Below are positions 53,264-62,014 of a DNA stretch of 64,000 nucleotides, piece after piece. Below the pieces are notes generated by a model. The model was given only the letters and a program-made list of their open reading frames with translations. It did no database searches and was not told the origin of the DNA. Numbering within the stretch: position 1 is the stretch's first letter; each line of letters begins with the position of its first letter. Source of the DNA: Crassaminicella thermophila. GTDB taxonomy: Bacteria > Bacillota > Clostridia > Peptostreptococcales > Thermotaleaceae. The stretch is from NCBI RefSeq assembly GCF_008152325.1, contig NZ_CP042243.1, forward strand, positions 1,741,026 through 1,805,025, written 5' to 3'. A program made the translations under genes and the position numbers.

Positions 53264-53456
53264 AAAAAAACCTCCTTTTTTTTATAAGGAGAAGATCTAT
53301 TACACTTCTCCCTTCTCAGCCTCTCAGGACCGAATTAAAAGGCAACTTAATTCAACCTATAAAAAAACTTCTTGCCTACTGACAAGAAGTTTTATACATG
53401 CATAAAAATATTAAAGATTTTTAATCTACATCTTGTCAGCCTCTCAGGACTGAATT
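53264..53456 (-). promoter_or_regulatory. Tandem PyrR attenuator leader of uraA
   Basis: Two PyrR binding loops (minus strand AATTCAGTCCTGAGAGGCTG at 53456-53437, and a near-identical copy with CGGTCC at 53336-53317) lie in the leader. Loop 1 is followed by CTGACAAGA, which can pair with TCTTGTCAG in the 5' arm of a terminator (53392-53365, ending in TTTTTTT), the usual antiterminator. Loop 2 is followed by a GGAGAAG/CTTCTCC stem that competes with CTCCTT/AAGGAG. The latter hairpin buries the Shine-Dalgarno and is followed by seven T residues before the ATG. PyrR-UMP should lower expression at both. Confidence 0.85.
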
Positions 53457-53481
53457 AAAGATTTATATTTAATTCTACATG

Positions 53482-53510
53482 ATTATAGCATCTTTTTTTA
53501 TAGAAAGCAA
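53482..53510 (-). promoter_or_regulatory. Promoter of uraA
   Basis: TTGCTT (53510-53505), 17-nt spacer and extended -10 TG-C-TATAAT (-10 at 53487-53482). The start falls just before PyrR loop 1. Confidence 0.7.
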
Positions 53511-53564
53511 CATAAACTTCAAAAAAGTTATACTCCTTAACTCTATTTTTTCCTCAAATAGATA

Positions 53565-53593
53565 GGGACATTTTTTTATAAAAATGTTATAAT
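53565..53593 (+). promoter_or_regulatory. Promoter of the 102-aa unknown gene
   Basis: GGGACA, 17-nt spacer, and extended -10 TGT-TATAAT (53588-53593), 35 nt before the coding start. Confidence 0.6.
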
Positions 53594-53627
53594 AAACAAA
53601 AAACTTTGTAATAGAAAGGGTAATGGT

Positions 53628-53936
53628 ATGGATACTTTCAATCAATTTGTAAAATATGTTCAATTAGATGAAGAAAAGCGTATTTTAATTTCTTTACAAA
53701 ATCAATTTGAATCCTATTTACAAGACAGCAAAATAAAATCTATGGTAAAAGAAGCTGCTAAATCAATATTAAAAGATGATTTTGTTCAACTTGAAATTGG
53801 TAAAAATATTTGTAGAGTTACTGTAAAAGCAGGAACTGAAGAAAAAAATTTAGAACTTGTAAAATCAGAACTTGTAAAAGGCCTTGAAATGGCAATGGCT
53901 TTCTTAGCACAAATGCATAATATTAAAAACCAATAA
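53628..53936 (+). CDS. Small hypothetical protein
   Basis: A 102-aa soluble protein that I do not recognise. It has no signal peptide or cysteine motif beyond a single Cys. The order helix (residues 1-45), two beta strands (FVQLEIGKNICRVTVKAG) and a long C-terminal helix with MAMAFLAQM suggests a compact alpha/beta fold. AGAAAGGGTAATGGT stands before the ATG, and a good promoter lies upstream, so it is probably expressed. It ends at a bidirectional hairpin shared with the convergent 118-aa gene. Confidence 0.7.
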   Translation: MDTFNQFVKYVQLDEEKRILISLQNQFESYLQDSKIKSMVKEAAKSILKDDFVQLEIGKNICRVTVKAGTEEKNLELVKSELVKGLEMAMAFLAQMHNIKNQ

Positions 53937-53964
53937 AGCTTGACTGTTTAAGTTAAGCTTTATT
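53932..53964. terminator. Bidirectional hairpin between two small genes
   Basis: AATAAAGCTTGAC pairs with GTTAAGCTTTATT (one G-U or A-C position) around 7 nt, across the ends of both convergent genes. Confidence 0.65.
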
Positions 53965-54320
53965 TATTCATAAATTTTATTCATAAATCGCATTTCTACA
54001 AAATATTTTTTATCCTTTATAACTATAAAGTGCTTACTATAATCCATTTCAAAATTTACAATGGCAGAATGTATATCTATATTTCTTAATAAATGAATAG
54101 TACAAGTATTATGCTCTCCTAACGTACAAAATCTTATTATGATACCTTTTACCATAGAAAATTGCAATCTGGTATCTAAATAATCTATTTCATGATCTAA
54201 ATATAAATTGAGTGTTCTATCTTCTATAGGAATAAATAGATCTATATCGTACTTATCTTCTCTAACTGTTCTTATTTCAAAATCATGTTCAATACAAAAG
54301 TTTCCTTTTTTATATTTCAT
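53964..54320 (-). CDS. Small hypothetical protein
   Basis: A 118-aa soluble protein without recognised motifs. Hydrophobic and charged residues alternate over most of its length (KYDIDLFIPIEDRTLNLYLDHE; KHFIVIKDKKYFVEMRF), indicating a mostly beta structure. AGGAGG lies upstream of the ATG (tcctcctatagtttgg region on the plus strand), supporting translation. It is convergent with the 102-aa gene and has no functional context. Confidence 0.6.
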   Translation of the reverse strand: MKYKKGNFCIEHDFEIRTVREDKYDIDLFIPIEDRTLNLYLDHEIDYLDTRLQFSMVKGIIIRFCTLGEHNTCTIHLLRNIDIHSAIVNFEMDYSKHFIVIKDKKYFVEMRFMNKIYE

Positions 54321-54560
54321 AATTGTGTATCCTCCTATAGTTTGGAATAAATTACATTTTCAAAACCAAAAGATCTCTGTTAAAATCATATAATGATAAT
54401 AGCAAAATATTATAATCATAACAATTTATCTATTATTTTAACCCAATTGCTTGATTCTTTAATTGTAATTAACAACCTGTTAGTCATATGATATAATTAT
54501 TTGTAGCTATATCCAAGTATCTTCTTACTTTTTTCTTTCTATTTTAGGAGGGGATTTACT

Positions 54561-57437
54561 TTGACAGAGAATAACGAACAAAAAACTAGAAAATCAAAGA
54601 AAAAAAAGAAAATAAGTATCATTAGAATACTCATTCTCATTATTTTGCTCGCTGGATTTATTGGAGCTGGTGTAATTGGTGGATGGGCTTTTGCCATAAT
54701 CAAATCTGCTGAGCCAATAAACCCTAGCAATATGTACTCATTACTTGATGAAAACTCTTTTATTTACGATAGCAAAGGAAAGCTAATAGAAAAAGTGGAA
54801 AGTGATGGTTTAAGAACTATTGTTAAATATGATAAAATTCCACAAAACCTAATAAATGCTTTCATTGCCATTGAAGATCAAGATTTTTTCACACATAAAG
54901 GAATTAATCCTAAAAGAATTATTAAAGCCTTATGGGAAGATATTAAAGCTGGCGCTCCCGTACAAGGAGCAAGCACAATTACCCAACAGTTAGTAAAAAA
55001 TCTATATTTAACAAATGAAAAAAGTATTGAAAGAAAAATTAAAGAAGTTTATTATGCCTTTCAGCTTGAACAAAAGCTTACAAAAGAACAGATTCTTGAA
55101 GCTTATCTAAATACTGTATATTTAGGTAGTGGAGCTAAAGGTGTACAAGCTGCTGCATATACTTATTTTTCAAAAGATGTTAGTGAATTGGATCTAGCAG
55201 AATGTGCACAAATTGCAGGTATTACAAAAAATCCTTCTAAATATTCACCATTAAAAACACTTAAAAAAGAAGATGTTACATCTAACCATTTTATTATTGA
55301 TGATGATGATGAAACTTATACAATTGTCTATAATGAAAAATCTAAAGCTAGGCAAGAATTAGTATTAAAAATGATGAAAAATGAAAATATGATTACAGAA
55401 GAAGAATATAATCTAGCAATAAATGAAGATATAAAAGCTAATTTAAAACCTGGAAAAAAACAAGTTTATGGAATTTCTTCATTTTTTACAGACAAAGTAA
55501 AAAGTGATGTAATTGAAGCACTTATGCAGGAATTAGGTAAAACAGAAGAAGAAGCAGAAGATATGCTTTATAACCAAGGACTTAGAATTTACAGTACAAT
55601 AGATTTAAGAATACAAAAAATATTAGAAAATGCTTATGAAGACAGTAAAAATTTCCCTAATTTAATTGCTAGAAAAAATAGCGCAGGGAATATTTTAAGC
55701 AAAAATAGAAGATCTATTTTGTTATATAAATATACAAATCTTGTAAATAATAAAGAACAATTCGTAATTCCTAAAGGAGATTACAAATATGATCAAGTAG
55801 GAAATTTGATTCTTTTTAAAGGTAGACGATTAAATTTTACTCCCCTATATGAAAATGGGCAAATTAAGACAATTCAAATTTCAATAAAAGATGCATATAA
55901 ACAAAATAGTGCTAAAGAAATTTTAATCCATAAGGGTGGAAGTATAAAAATTTCAAGTGAATACAAAAAATATGATTCTAAAAAAAATATAATTATTAGT
56001 AAAGAATTCTTAGCTAAAAATCCACAATTTTTCTTAAAAGATACAAATGGCAATCTATTAATTGCTAAAGAAAATTATTCTATTAGTAATACAGGCGTTG
56101 TGCAACCTCAATCAGCAATGGTTATAATAGATCAGCATACAGGTGAAATTAAGGCCCTTGTAGGAGGCCGAGAAGTGAAGGGAAGAAGATTATATAATAG
56201 AGCGATTAATCCTAGACAACCTGGTTCTTCTATCAAACCTATCGCTGTTTATACACCTGCTATTGATAATGGTTGGACAGCTGCTGATATTATAGATGAC
56301 GTTCCTCACTACGATCGTAATGGTAAACTCTGGCCTAAAAACTGGTATAGAGATAGATTTTGGGGATTATCTACCCTTCGAGAAGGTGTTCAATGGTCTA
56401 TGAATGTTATGGCTGTAAAAATTGCCGAACAGATAGGCATTGAATCTTCTATAGATTATCTTAAAAAGATGGGGATTACAACTATAAAAGAAAAAGGACG
56501 ATACAATGATAAAAACCTTGCAGCTATGGCCCTTGGAGGAATGACACAAGGAATTAGTCCATTAGAAATGACTGCAGCATATGGTTCTTTAGCAAATGAT
56601 GGTATATATATAAAACCTAAGTCATTCATAAAAGTTACCGATAGAGAAGGAAACATTATATTGGAAAATAAAAGTTATAAAAATCGTGTTGTAAGTCCTG
56701 AAGCTGCCTTTATCTTGACAGATATGATGAAAAGCGTTGTTACTGCAGGAACAGGAACATATGCAAAATTAGACAATACAAACTCAAAAATTCCTGTAGC
56801 AGGAAAAACTGGTACTACTTCAGATAACTATGATGCTTGGTTTGTTGGTTATACCCCTTACTATGTTGGTGCTGTATGGATTGGAAATGACGTTCATATG
56901 GAATTAAGTAGTGGTAGTAAAATGAGTGCAAAGCTTTGGAGTACAGTTATGAAAAAAGTCCATGAAGGACTACCACCTAAAAACTTTATAAAACCTGAAA
57001 ATGTAATTTCTGTTTTAATAGATACAGAATCTGGAAAACTCCCTACAGACCTTAGCAAACGTGACCCTAGAGGTACTGTACGATATGAATATTTTATTAA
57101 AGGTACAGAACCAAAAGAATTTGATGATGTTCACGTTGAATTGGAAATAGATACAAGTACAAATAAGCTTGCTACACCAAACTGTCCTCCAACATTAGTA
57201 GAAAAGCGTGTATTCATAAAAAGGCCTATACCATATGATCCAGCACAAAATAATGGGATAGTTCCTAAAGATTATATTTATGAAGCACCTACTGAATATT
57301 GTGATATTCATAAAGATAATGGAAATATAATAGAATTTCCTTCTATTCCTCAAAATAATCCTTTTGAGAATGAAGATGCTTCACTAGAAAATGAAACTAT
57401 TACAGAAGATCCTACAGATGTTGAAGATATAAATTAA
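54561..57437 (+). CDS. Class A penicillin-binding protein 1A (transglycosylase/transpeptidase)
   Basis: A 958-aa bifunctional cell-wall synthase anchored by one N-terminal helix (about residues 17-47) after a basic tail. The GT51 domain has catalytic Glu in AIEDQDFFTHKG, then GASTITQQLVKNLYL and AYLNTVYLGSGAKGVQAAA. A roughly 170-residue linker follows. The transpeptidase domain has SxxK as PGSSIKP, SxN as WSMN, and KTGTTSDNYDAWFVGYTP. An acidic Ser/Asn/Pro-rich tail ends the protein. It starts at TTG 54561 with AGGAGGGG 9 nt upstream. Monocistronic. Confidence 0.95.
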   Translation: MTENNEQKTRKSKKKKKISIIRILILIILLAGFIGAGVIGGWAFAIIKSAEPINPSNMYSLLDENSFIYDSKGKLIEKVESDGLRTIVKYDKIPQNLINAFIAIEDQDFFTHKGINPKRIIKALWEDIKAGAPVQGASTITQQLVKNLYLTNEKSIERKIKEVYYAFQLEQKLTKEQILEAYLNTVYLGSGAKGVQAAAYTYFSKDVSELDLAECAQIAGITKNPSKYSPLKTLKKEDVTSNHFIIDDDDETYTIVYNEKSKARQELVLKMMKNENMITEEEYNLAINEDIKANLKPGKKQVYGISSFFTDKVKSDVIEALMQELGKTEEEAEDMLYNQGLRIYSTIDLRIQKILENAYEDSKNFPNLIARKNSAGNILSKNRRSILLYKYTNLVNNKEQFVIPKGDYKYDQVGNLILFKGRRLNFTPLYENGQIKTIQISIKDAYKQNSAKEILIHKGGSIKISSEYKKYDSKKNIIISKEFLAKNPQFFLKDTNGNLLIAKENYSISNTGVVQPQSAMVIIDQHTGEIKALVGGREVKGRRLYNRAINPRQPGSSIKPIAVYTPAIDNGWTAADIIDDVPHYDRNGKLWPKNWYRDRFWGLSTLREGVQWSMNVMAVKIAEQIGIESSIDYLKKMGITTIKEKGRYNDKNLAAMALGGMTQGISPLEMTAAYGSLANDGIYIKPKSFIKVTDREGNIILENKSYKNRVVSPEAAFILTDMMKSVVTAGTGTYAKLDNTNSKIPVAGKTGTTSDNYDAWFVGYTPYYVGAVWIGNDVHMELSSGSKMSAKLWSTVMKKVHEGLPPKNFIKPENVISVLIDTESGKLPTDLSKRDPRGTVRYEYFIKGTEPKEFDDVHVELEIDTSTNKLATPNCPPTLVEKRVFIKRPIPYDPAQNNGIVPKDYIYEAPTEYCDIHKDNGNIIEFPSIPQNNPFENEDASLENETITEDPTDVEDIN

Positions 57438-57440
57438 ATG

Positions 57441-57471
57441 AAAAGAAGGCTTAAAAAGAGCCTTCTTTTTA
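57441..57471. terminator. Bidirectional terminator between PBP and spoVAF
   Basis: AAAAGAAGGCT pairs with AGCCTTCTTTT around 7 nt, with A and T tracts on both sides. Confidence 0.9.
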
Positions 57472-58941
57472 TTCTGGTGTTTCATCCTTAGGAGGTGAAG
57501 AATCTTTATCTATTGTTCTTAAAAAACCAGGTCGATATCTTATTTCTGGTATAGGTTTACGGAATAATACAGTTGCTAATCCTCTTTTATCAAAAGGAAT
57601 TAACGGCCATAAATAACTTACTCCCCCTAATGATTTTGTTGTAAGCAAAATAATAAATACAAATATTATTGATGCAAAAAATCCTATTGTTTTAAATAGT
57701 CCAGTAGATATTAGTAAAATCAACCTAAAAATTCTTATAGCCATAGAAAATTCAATACTTGGTGTAGCAAACATACCTATACCTGCAATAGCCATATAAA
57801 GTACTGTCTCTGGAATAAACCATCCAACTTTAACAGCAAACTCACTAAGTACTAAGCCACCTATTATACCTAAAGATGTAGTTAATGCATTCGGTGTATG
57901 TATGGATGCAATTCTTAAAATATCAATTCCTAATTCTAAAATAATAAACTGTATAAATAAAGGAATTTTCCCAATCTCTTTTGGTCCAATAAATTTCAAC
58001 CAACTAGGAAGAATTCCTTTATAGTGTACTAAAAGTAGCCATAATGGTGGTAAAATAAAAGATAGAAACATAGCAACTAACCTTATCCATCTCATATAAG
58101 TTCCTACTGCTGGATTTTGATAATAATCCTCTGCATGTTGTGTAAAGTGAAATATCGTTACAGGTAAAATCATTACACTAGGCGTTGTATCTACGATTAC
58201 AATAATATGCCCTTCAAACAAATGTGCTGCCGCCACATCTGCTCTCTCTGTATATCTTGCTTGTGGCAATGGATTCCAATTTCTCCCTAGAATAAACTCT
58301 TCTAAACTCTTTTCAGCCATTTCTAAAGAATCGGTATCGATTTGATCTAATTTATCTTTTATATCCTGTACTAGTTTAGGATTTGCAATATCTTCTATAT
58401 ATCCTACTACAACATCCGTTTGAGATCTCCTCCCTACTGTTTTTATCTCAAATCTCAATTTTGGATCTCTCACTCTTCTTCTTATCAGTGCTGTATTAAA
58501 AACAATTGTTTCTGTTAATCCATCTCTTGCTCCTCTTGTTACTCTTTCTAGATCTGGCTCTTCTGGCCCTCTTGCAGGATACGTTCTTACATCAAGTATA
58601 AGTGCTTCTTCTTCTCCATCTATTAAAATAGCCAACGCACCTGATAATACCATTAATTTTATTTTGTCAATTTCCTTTGTTGTCTCAACCTCTAAATATG
58701 GAATTTTGTTTTCCATAAGCTTATGAATAATATCTCTTCTAAAATCTTTTGGATCTATATTTTGAAGAATCTGCATTACAAATAACATAATGTCATCTTT
58801 TGCAAAACCATCAATAAACAGCAAAGAAGCATTCTTATTTGCTACTTTAATTTCTCTATTTACAACATCAAAACTTTTAGATATGCCTAATTCTTCATCT
58901 AGAATTTTTAGATTTTCTTCTAGTTTCTTTTTTATTTCCAT
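57469..58941 (-). CDS. spoVAF: Stage V sporulation protein AF (GerA family)
   Basis: A 490-aa membrane protein homologous to GerAA-type germinant receptor A subunits; SpoVAF forms part of the spore SpoVA/germination machinery. It has an N-terminal hydrophilic domain of about 270 residues with DVRTYPARGPEEPDLERVTRGARDG-type signature segments and RDPKLRFEIKTVGRRSQTDV. It ends with about five helices, including PPLWLLLVHY and a C-terminal basic/proline tail. AGGAGAGGG precedes the ATG. Its 5' end overlaps spoVAEA by 47 nt. Confidence 0.93.
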   Translation of the reverse strand: MEIKKKLEENLKILDEELGISKSFDVVNREIKVANKNASLLFIDGFAKDDIMLFVMQILQNIDPKDFRRDIIHKLMENKIPYLEVETTKEIDKIKLMVLSGALAILIDGEEEALILDVRTYPARGPEEPDLERVTRGARDGLTETIVFNTALIRRRVRDPKLRFEIKTVGRRSQTDVVVGYIEDIANPKLVQDIKDKLDQIDTDSLEMAEKSLEEFILGRNWNPLPQARYTERADVAAAHLFEGHIIVIVDTTPSVMILPVTIFHFTQHAEDYYQNPAVGTYMRWIRLVAMFLSFILPPLWLLLVHYKGILPSWLKFIGPKEIGKIPLFIQFIILELGIDILRIASIHTPNALTTSLGIIGGLVLSEFAVKVGWFIPETVLYMAIAGIGMFATPSIEFSMAIRIFRLILLISTGLFKTIGFFASIIFVFIILLTTKSLGGVSYLWPLIPFDKRGLATVLFRKPIPEIRYRPGFLRTIDKDSSPPKDETPE

Positions 58942-59503
58942 TAAAATACCCTCTCCTACTTAATATTTCCTCCATAGCTTTTGTAATAATAGGGGCCCCT
59001 ATTTCACAGTCATCTTTTCCTTCCATTTTTCCTATATCTCCAATTCCTATGACTAATGGAACATTACATTTATCAATAATATCTACTGTATCTCCATACA
59101 ACACTTTTCCTTTTTTTGGTAACCCCTCTTTGTCTACTGAATTATTAATAATTTCACCATCACAAGTTATTGAAAAATCTACCTTAGTTCCTGCTACCCC
59201 TGGCGTATTTGACGCTACAGCAATTACTCCCAAAACATCTATATCAGGATGATTCACGATTTCATATAAGGCTAATTCTCCAGCTCCCGTATGTGATGAC
59301 CCTTTGTCATCTACCATCACTACAACAGGATCATGTTTTGCACTTTTAATTAGCTCTACAATTTCTATTCCACTCATAGGTGTAGGGTTCCCTCCAGAAC
59401 GGGATATGCATCTTCCACCAATATTTGTCACTGCCCTTTGAACCGCTCTTTGTGCTACAGAATCACCATCTGTAACCAAAATTACCCTTCTCTTCTTAGT
59501 CAT
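58895..59503 (-). CDS. spoVAEA: Stage V sporulation protein AEA
   Basis: A 202-aa soluble SpoVA protein. Family segments are RRVILVTDGDSVAQRAVQ, GGRCISRSGGNPTPMSG, VVMVDDKGSSHTGAGE and VGTKVDF-like VAGTKVDFSITCDG. In B. subtilis it is one of the seven SpoVA proteins acting in dipicolinic acid uptake and release in spores. AAAGGAACG precedes the ATG. The overlapping spoVAF start lies within its basic C-terminus. Confidence 0.92.
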   Translation of the reverse strand: MTKKRRVILVTDGDSVAQRAVQRAVTNIGGRCISRSGGNPTPMSGIEIVELIKSAKHDPVVVMVDDKGSSHTGAGELALYEIVNHPDIDVLGVIAVASNTPGVAGTKVDFSITCDGEIINNSVDKEGLPKKGKVLYGDTVDIIDKCNVPLVIGIGDIGKMEGKDDCEIGAPIITKAMEEILSRRGYFNGNKKETRRKSKNSR

Positions 59504-59526
59504 ATTTACGTTCCTTTCTAAAGTAA

Positions 59527-59883
59527 TTACTTTTTAGATTTTGGATTAAAAATAAGTGCCATTATATAGCCAAAAACTACTGCTGCAGCAACCCCACCTG
59601 CACCAGCCTCTACTCCGCCTGTAAAGGCTCCTAATATGCCGCTAGACTTTGTTGCTTTTATTGCTCCTTTTGCCAAAGAATATCCAAATCCTAATATAGG
59701 AACAGTAGCACCAGCTCCTCCAAATTCTACAATAGGCTCATATATGCCCAAAGCTGTCAATATTACTCCTAATGTAACAAATAAAACAAGTACATGCGCA
59801 GGTGTTAACCTTGTTCCATCCATTAGGAGCTGTCCAATAACACAAATAATCCCTCCAACAATAAATGCACGAATATAATCCAT
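59527..59883 (-). CDS. spoVAE: Stage V sporulation protein AE (AEB)
   Basis: A 118-aa membrane protein with about four helices and glycine-rich loops: GGAGATVPILGFGYSLAKGA, and FTGGVEAGAGGVAAAV. It is homologous to spoVAC in fold and belongs to the dipicolinic acid channel complex. ATG 59883 has AGGAGG 7 nt upstream; the longer reading has no such support. It begins 18 nt after spoVAD. Confidence 0.93.
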   Translation of the reverse strand: MDYIRAFIVGGIICVIGQLLMDGTRLTPAHVLVLFVTLGVILTALGIYEPIVEFGGAGATVPILGFGYSLAKGAIKATKSSGILGAFTGGVEAGAGGVAAAVVFGYIMALIFNPKSKK

Positions 59884-59901
59884 ATAAAGCCTCCTAATCA
59901 T

Positions 59902-60915
59902 TCACATATTTGTTATTGTCACAGCATGTGCAATCCCTGGTATGGATTGTCCTTGTTGACTGCTTGTAGTTGATAATAATGCACCTGTTGATACAAGTAA
60001 AACCCTATTTAAATTCTTTTTAATCATTTCTTTATATATATATCCACAAAATACAGAAGCAGAGCATCCACAACCACTTCCTCCTGCATGTGTATCTTGT
60101 GCTTGATTATCAAATATTAATAATCCACAATCATTATATACTTTTGCTATATTATATCCTCTATCAAATACCATTTCTTCAGTAATTTCTTTTCCTATAG
60201 CCCCTAAATCTCCTGTTACAATCAAATCATAATGCTCAGGTCTAAATCCTGTATCTTTAAAATGAGTAACGATTGTATCTACTGCCGCTGGTGCCATAGC
60301 AGCTCCCATATTGTTTGGATCCTTTATGCCTAAATCTATAACTTTTCCAGTAGTTACATAAGTAATTTTAGGTCCTTGTCCATAAGCTGATAATATAGCA
60401 GCGCCTGAACCAGTCACAGTCCACTGAGAGGTTAAAGGCCTTTGATTTCCATGCTCTAATGGAAATCTATACTGTCTTTCAGCTGAACTAAAGTGACTAG
60501 ATGTAACAGCAACTAAATAATCTGCATATCCACCATCTATTAGCATTGCTCCTAGGCTTAATGATTCAGTCATAGTAGAACACGCACCATATAGTCCAAA
60601 AAATGGTATCCCTAAGTCACGAGCAGCAAATGAAGTAGACATCAATTGATTTAGTAAATCACCTGAAAGCATGTATTCCATGTCAGTAATATTTTTATCT
60701 GCTTTATATATTGCCTTCTTCACTGACTCTCTTAGCATCTTACTTTCTGCTAATTCCCAGCTATTTTCTCCATATAAATCATCTTCTAAAATAGTATCAA
60801 AATAATCTTTTAAAGGTCCTTCACCTTCTTTTGGCCCTACTGTTGCTGATGTAGCAATAATATATGGAGGATTTTTAAATTTTACGGTTTGCTTTCCTAA
60901 TTTTTTTATTGCCAA
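59902..60915 (-). CDS. spoVAD: Stage V sporulation protein AD
   Basis: A 337-aa thiolase-fold protein that binds dipicolinic acid in the SpoVA complex. Cys in GLYGACSTMTESLSLGAMLI corresponds to the thiolase nucleophile position. AVTSSHFSSAERQYRFPLEHGNQ and THAGGSGCGCSASVF are typical. The start is TTG at 60915, with GGGAGG 9 nt upstream, and gives the expected N-terminus (Met)-AIKKLGKQTV. It is central in the spoVA operon. Confidence 0.95.
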   Translation of the reverse strand: MAIKKLGKQTVKFKNPPYIIATSATVGPKEGEGPLKDYFDTILEDDLYGENSWELAESKMLRESVKKAIYKADKNITDMEYMLSGDLLNQLMSTSFAARDLGIPFFGLYGACSTMTESLSLGAMLIDGGYADYLVAVTSSHFSSAERQYRFPLEHGNQRPLTSQWTVTGSGAAILSAYGQGPKITYVTTGKVIDLGIKDPNNMGAAMAPAAVDTIVTHFKDTGFRPEHYDLIVTGDLGAIGKEITEEMVFDRGYNIAKVYNDCGLLIFDNQAQDTHAGGSGCGCSASVFCGYIYKEMIKKNLNRVLLVSTGALLSTTSSQQGQSIPGIAHAVTITNM

Positions 60916-60929
60916 AAGTATCAGCCTCC

Positions 60930-61391
60930 CTATTTACCAAGAAAAAAATATATTAAACCTACGATAACAGAACTTGTAAAACCATAAACCAACACTGGTC
61001 CTGCAAGAATAAACATTTTTGCCCCAATTCCAAATATATATCCTTCTCTTTTAAACTCCATAGCTGGAGCTACAATGGAGTTTGCAAAACCTGTAATAGG
61101 GATTATGGAACCTCCTCCTGCTCTCTTTCCTAATTTATCATAAATACCTAATCCGGTTAAGAAAGCTCCTATAAAAATTAAAATAATTGCATTAGCTGTA
61201 GCTGCTTCATCTTGATTAAGACCCATATTTTTTAAAGTATTGATTATAAACTGGCCAAACATGCAAATTATACCGCCAACAAAAAATGCCCATACTGAAT
61301 TTTTTAAATACTTTGGTTTCGGACTCTTTTGTTTCACATATTGACTGTATTTGTATTTTTTATTTAAGCTTTCCTTTTTTTTATTTTCCAT
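60930..61391 (-). CDS. spoVAC: Stage V sporulation protein AC
   Basis: A 153-aa membrane protein with about four helices and the SpoVAC/AE glycine loop RAGGGSIIPITGFANSIVAPAMEF. In B. subtilis SpoVAC is the mechanosensitive pore for dipicolinic acid. AAAGGAAGAAGT precedes the ATG. A 51-aa ORF ends 16 nt upstream. Confidence 0.94.
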   Translation of the reverse strand: MENKKKESLNKKYKYSQYVKQKSPKPKYLKNSVWAFFVGGIICMFGQFIINTLKNMGLNQDEAATANAIILIFIGAFLTGLGIYDKLGKRAGGGSIIPITGFANSIVAPAMEFKREGYIFGIGAKMFILAGPVLVYGFTSSVIVGLIYFFLGK

Positions 61392-61407
61392 ATACTTCTT
61401 CCTTTCA

Positions 61408-61563
61408 TTATTTTTTAATTTGATCTAAAATTGCTTTTACATCTCCATTTAATATGCTTTCTTCAATACAAATACTTTCAATTAATTGTCTTTTTTCTTT
61501 GTCTTCTAATTTATCTAATAACATAAAGTTTGGTTGAATACAGTTATGATATTTTTTTTTCAT
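61408..61563 (-). CDS. Small ORF (51 aa) between spoVAB and spoVAC
   Basis: A 51-aa soluble, charged product with two cysteines (CIQPNF and SICIEES) and a helical pattern (LLDKLEDKEKRQLIESI). AAAGGA lies 9 nt before the ATG. It fills the 187-nt gap between spoVAB and spoVAC with tight spacing on both sides (15 and 16 nt), as expected for a real operon member. Bacillus subtilis has no gene at this place, to my knowledge. Function unknown; expression with the spoVA genes in the forespore is inferred. Confidence 0.6.
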   Translation of the reverse strand: MKKKYHNCIQPNFMLLDKLEDKEKRQLIESICIEESILNGDVKAILDQIKK

Positions 61564-61578
61564 TCTTTTTATTCCTTT

Positions 61579-61995
61579 CTATTTATTTACAAAAATCCAA
61601 TAGATTAAAGATCCAGTAATTTTTCCTCCTGCTATTGCAATCAGTATATACTTCACATAATCATTTAATTGAAAACGATTAACAATAACTGGAATAACAT
61701 TTGTTACCTCTGTTAATGCTGAAGCTAGTAATCCAATAAAAGTACCCATTAAAAATCCTATACATATAATCATTATTTTTCCTACGTATATATTAAATCC
61801 TAAAAAAGCTACTAATGATAATATTGTAGTCGTCATGACAATTGTAATCTCATATACTCTTATATATGATTCTGTGTTTGTAAGCTGAGCAAGTCTAGGA
61901 ACAATATCTAATATTGTTAAAAAAGCGATCATAGCAGTTCCTACGCTGAATCCTTCAGCAAGTCCAGCAAAAGCAGCAAAAAATTTCAGCAGCAT
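61579..61995 (-). CDS. spoVAB: Stage V sporulation protein AB
   Basis: A 138-aa membrane protein with about four helices. FAAFAGLAEGFSVGTAMIAFLTILDIVPRL is the characteristic N-terminal half, and GLLASALTEVTNVIPVIVNRF the second. It is a SpoVA membrane component of unproven individual role. GGTGAAGGG precedes the ATG. It follows spoVAA by 19 nt. Confidence 0.93.
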   Translation of the reverse strand: MLLKFFAAFAGLAEGFSVGTAMIAFLTILDIVPRLAQLTNTESYIRVYEITIVMTTTILSLVAFLGFNIYVGKIMIICIGFLMGTFIGLLASALTEVTNVIPVIVNRFQLNDYVKYILIAIAGGKITGSLIYWIFVNK

Positions 61996-62014
61996 ATCCC
62001 TTCACCTGCAATCT

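Noticed and set aside
53475-53663. Minus-strand ORF of 62 codons before uraA
   Set aside because: It covers the uraA promoter and the start of the opposite-strand 102-aa gene, both better supported.
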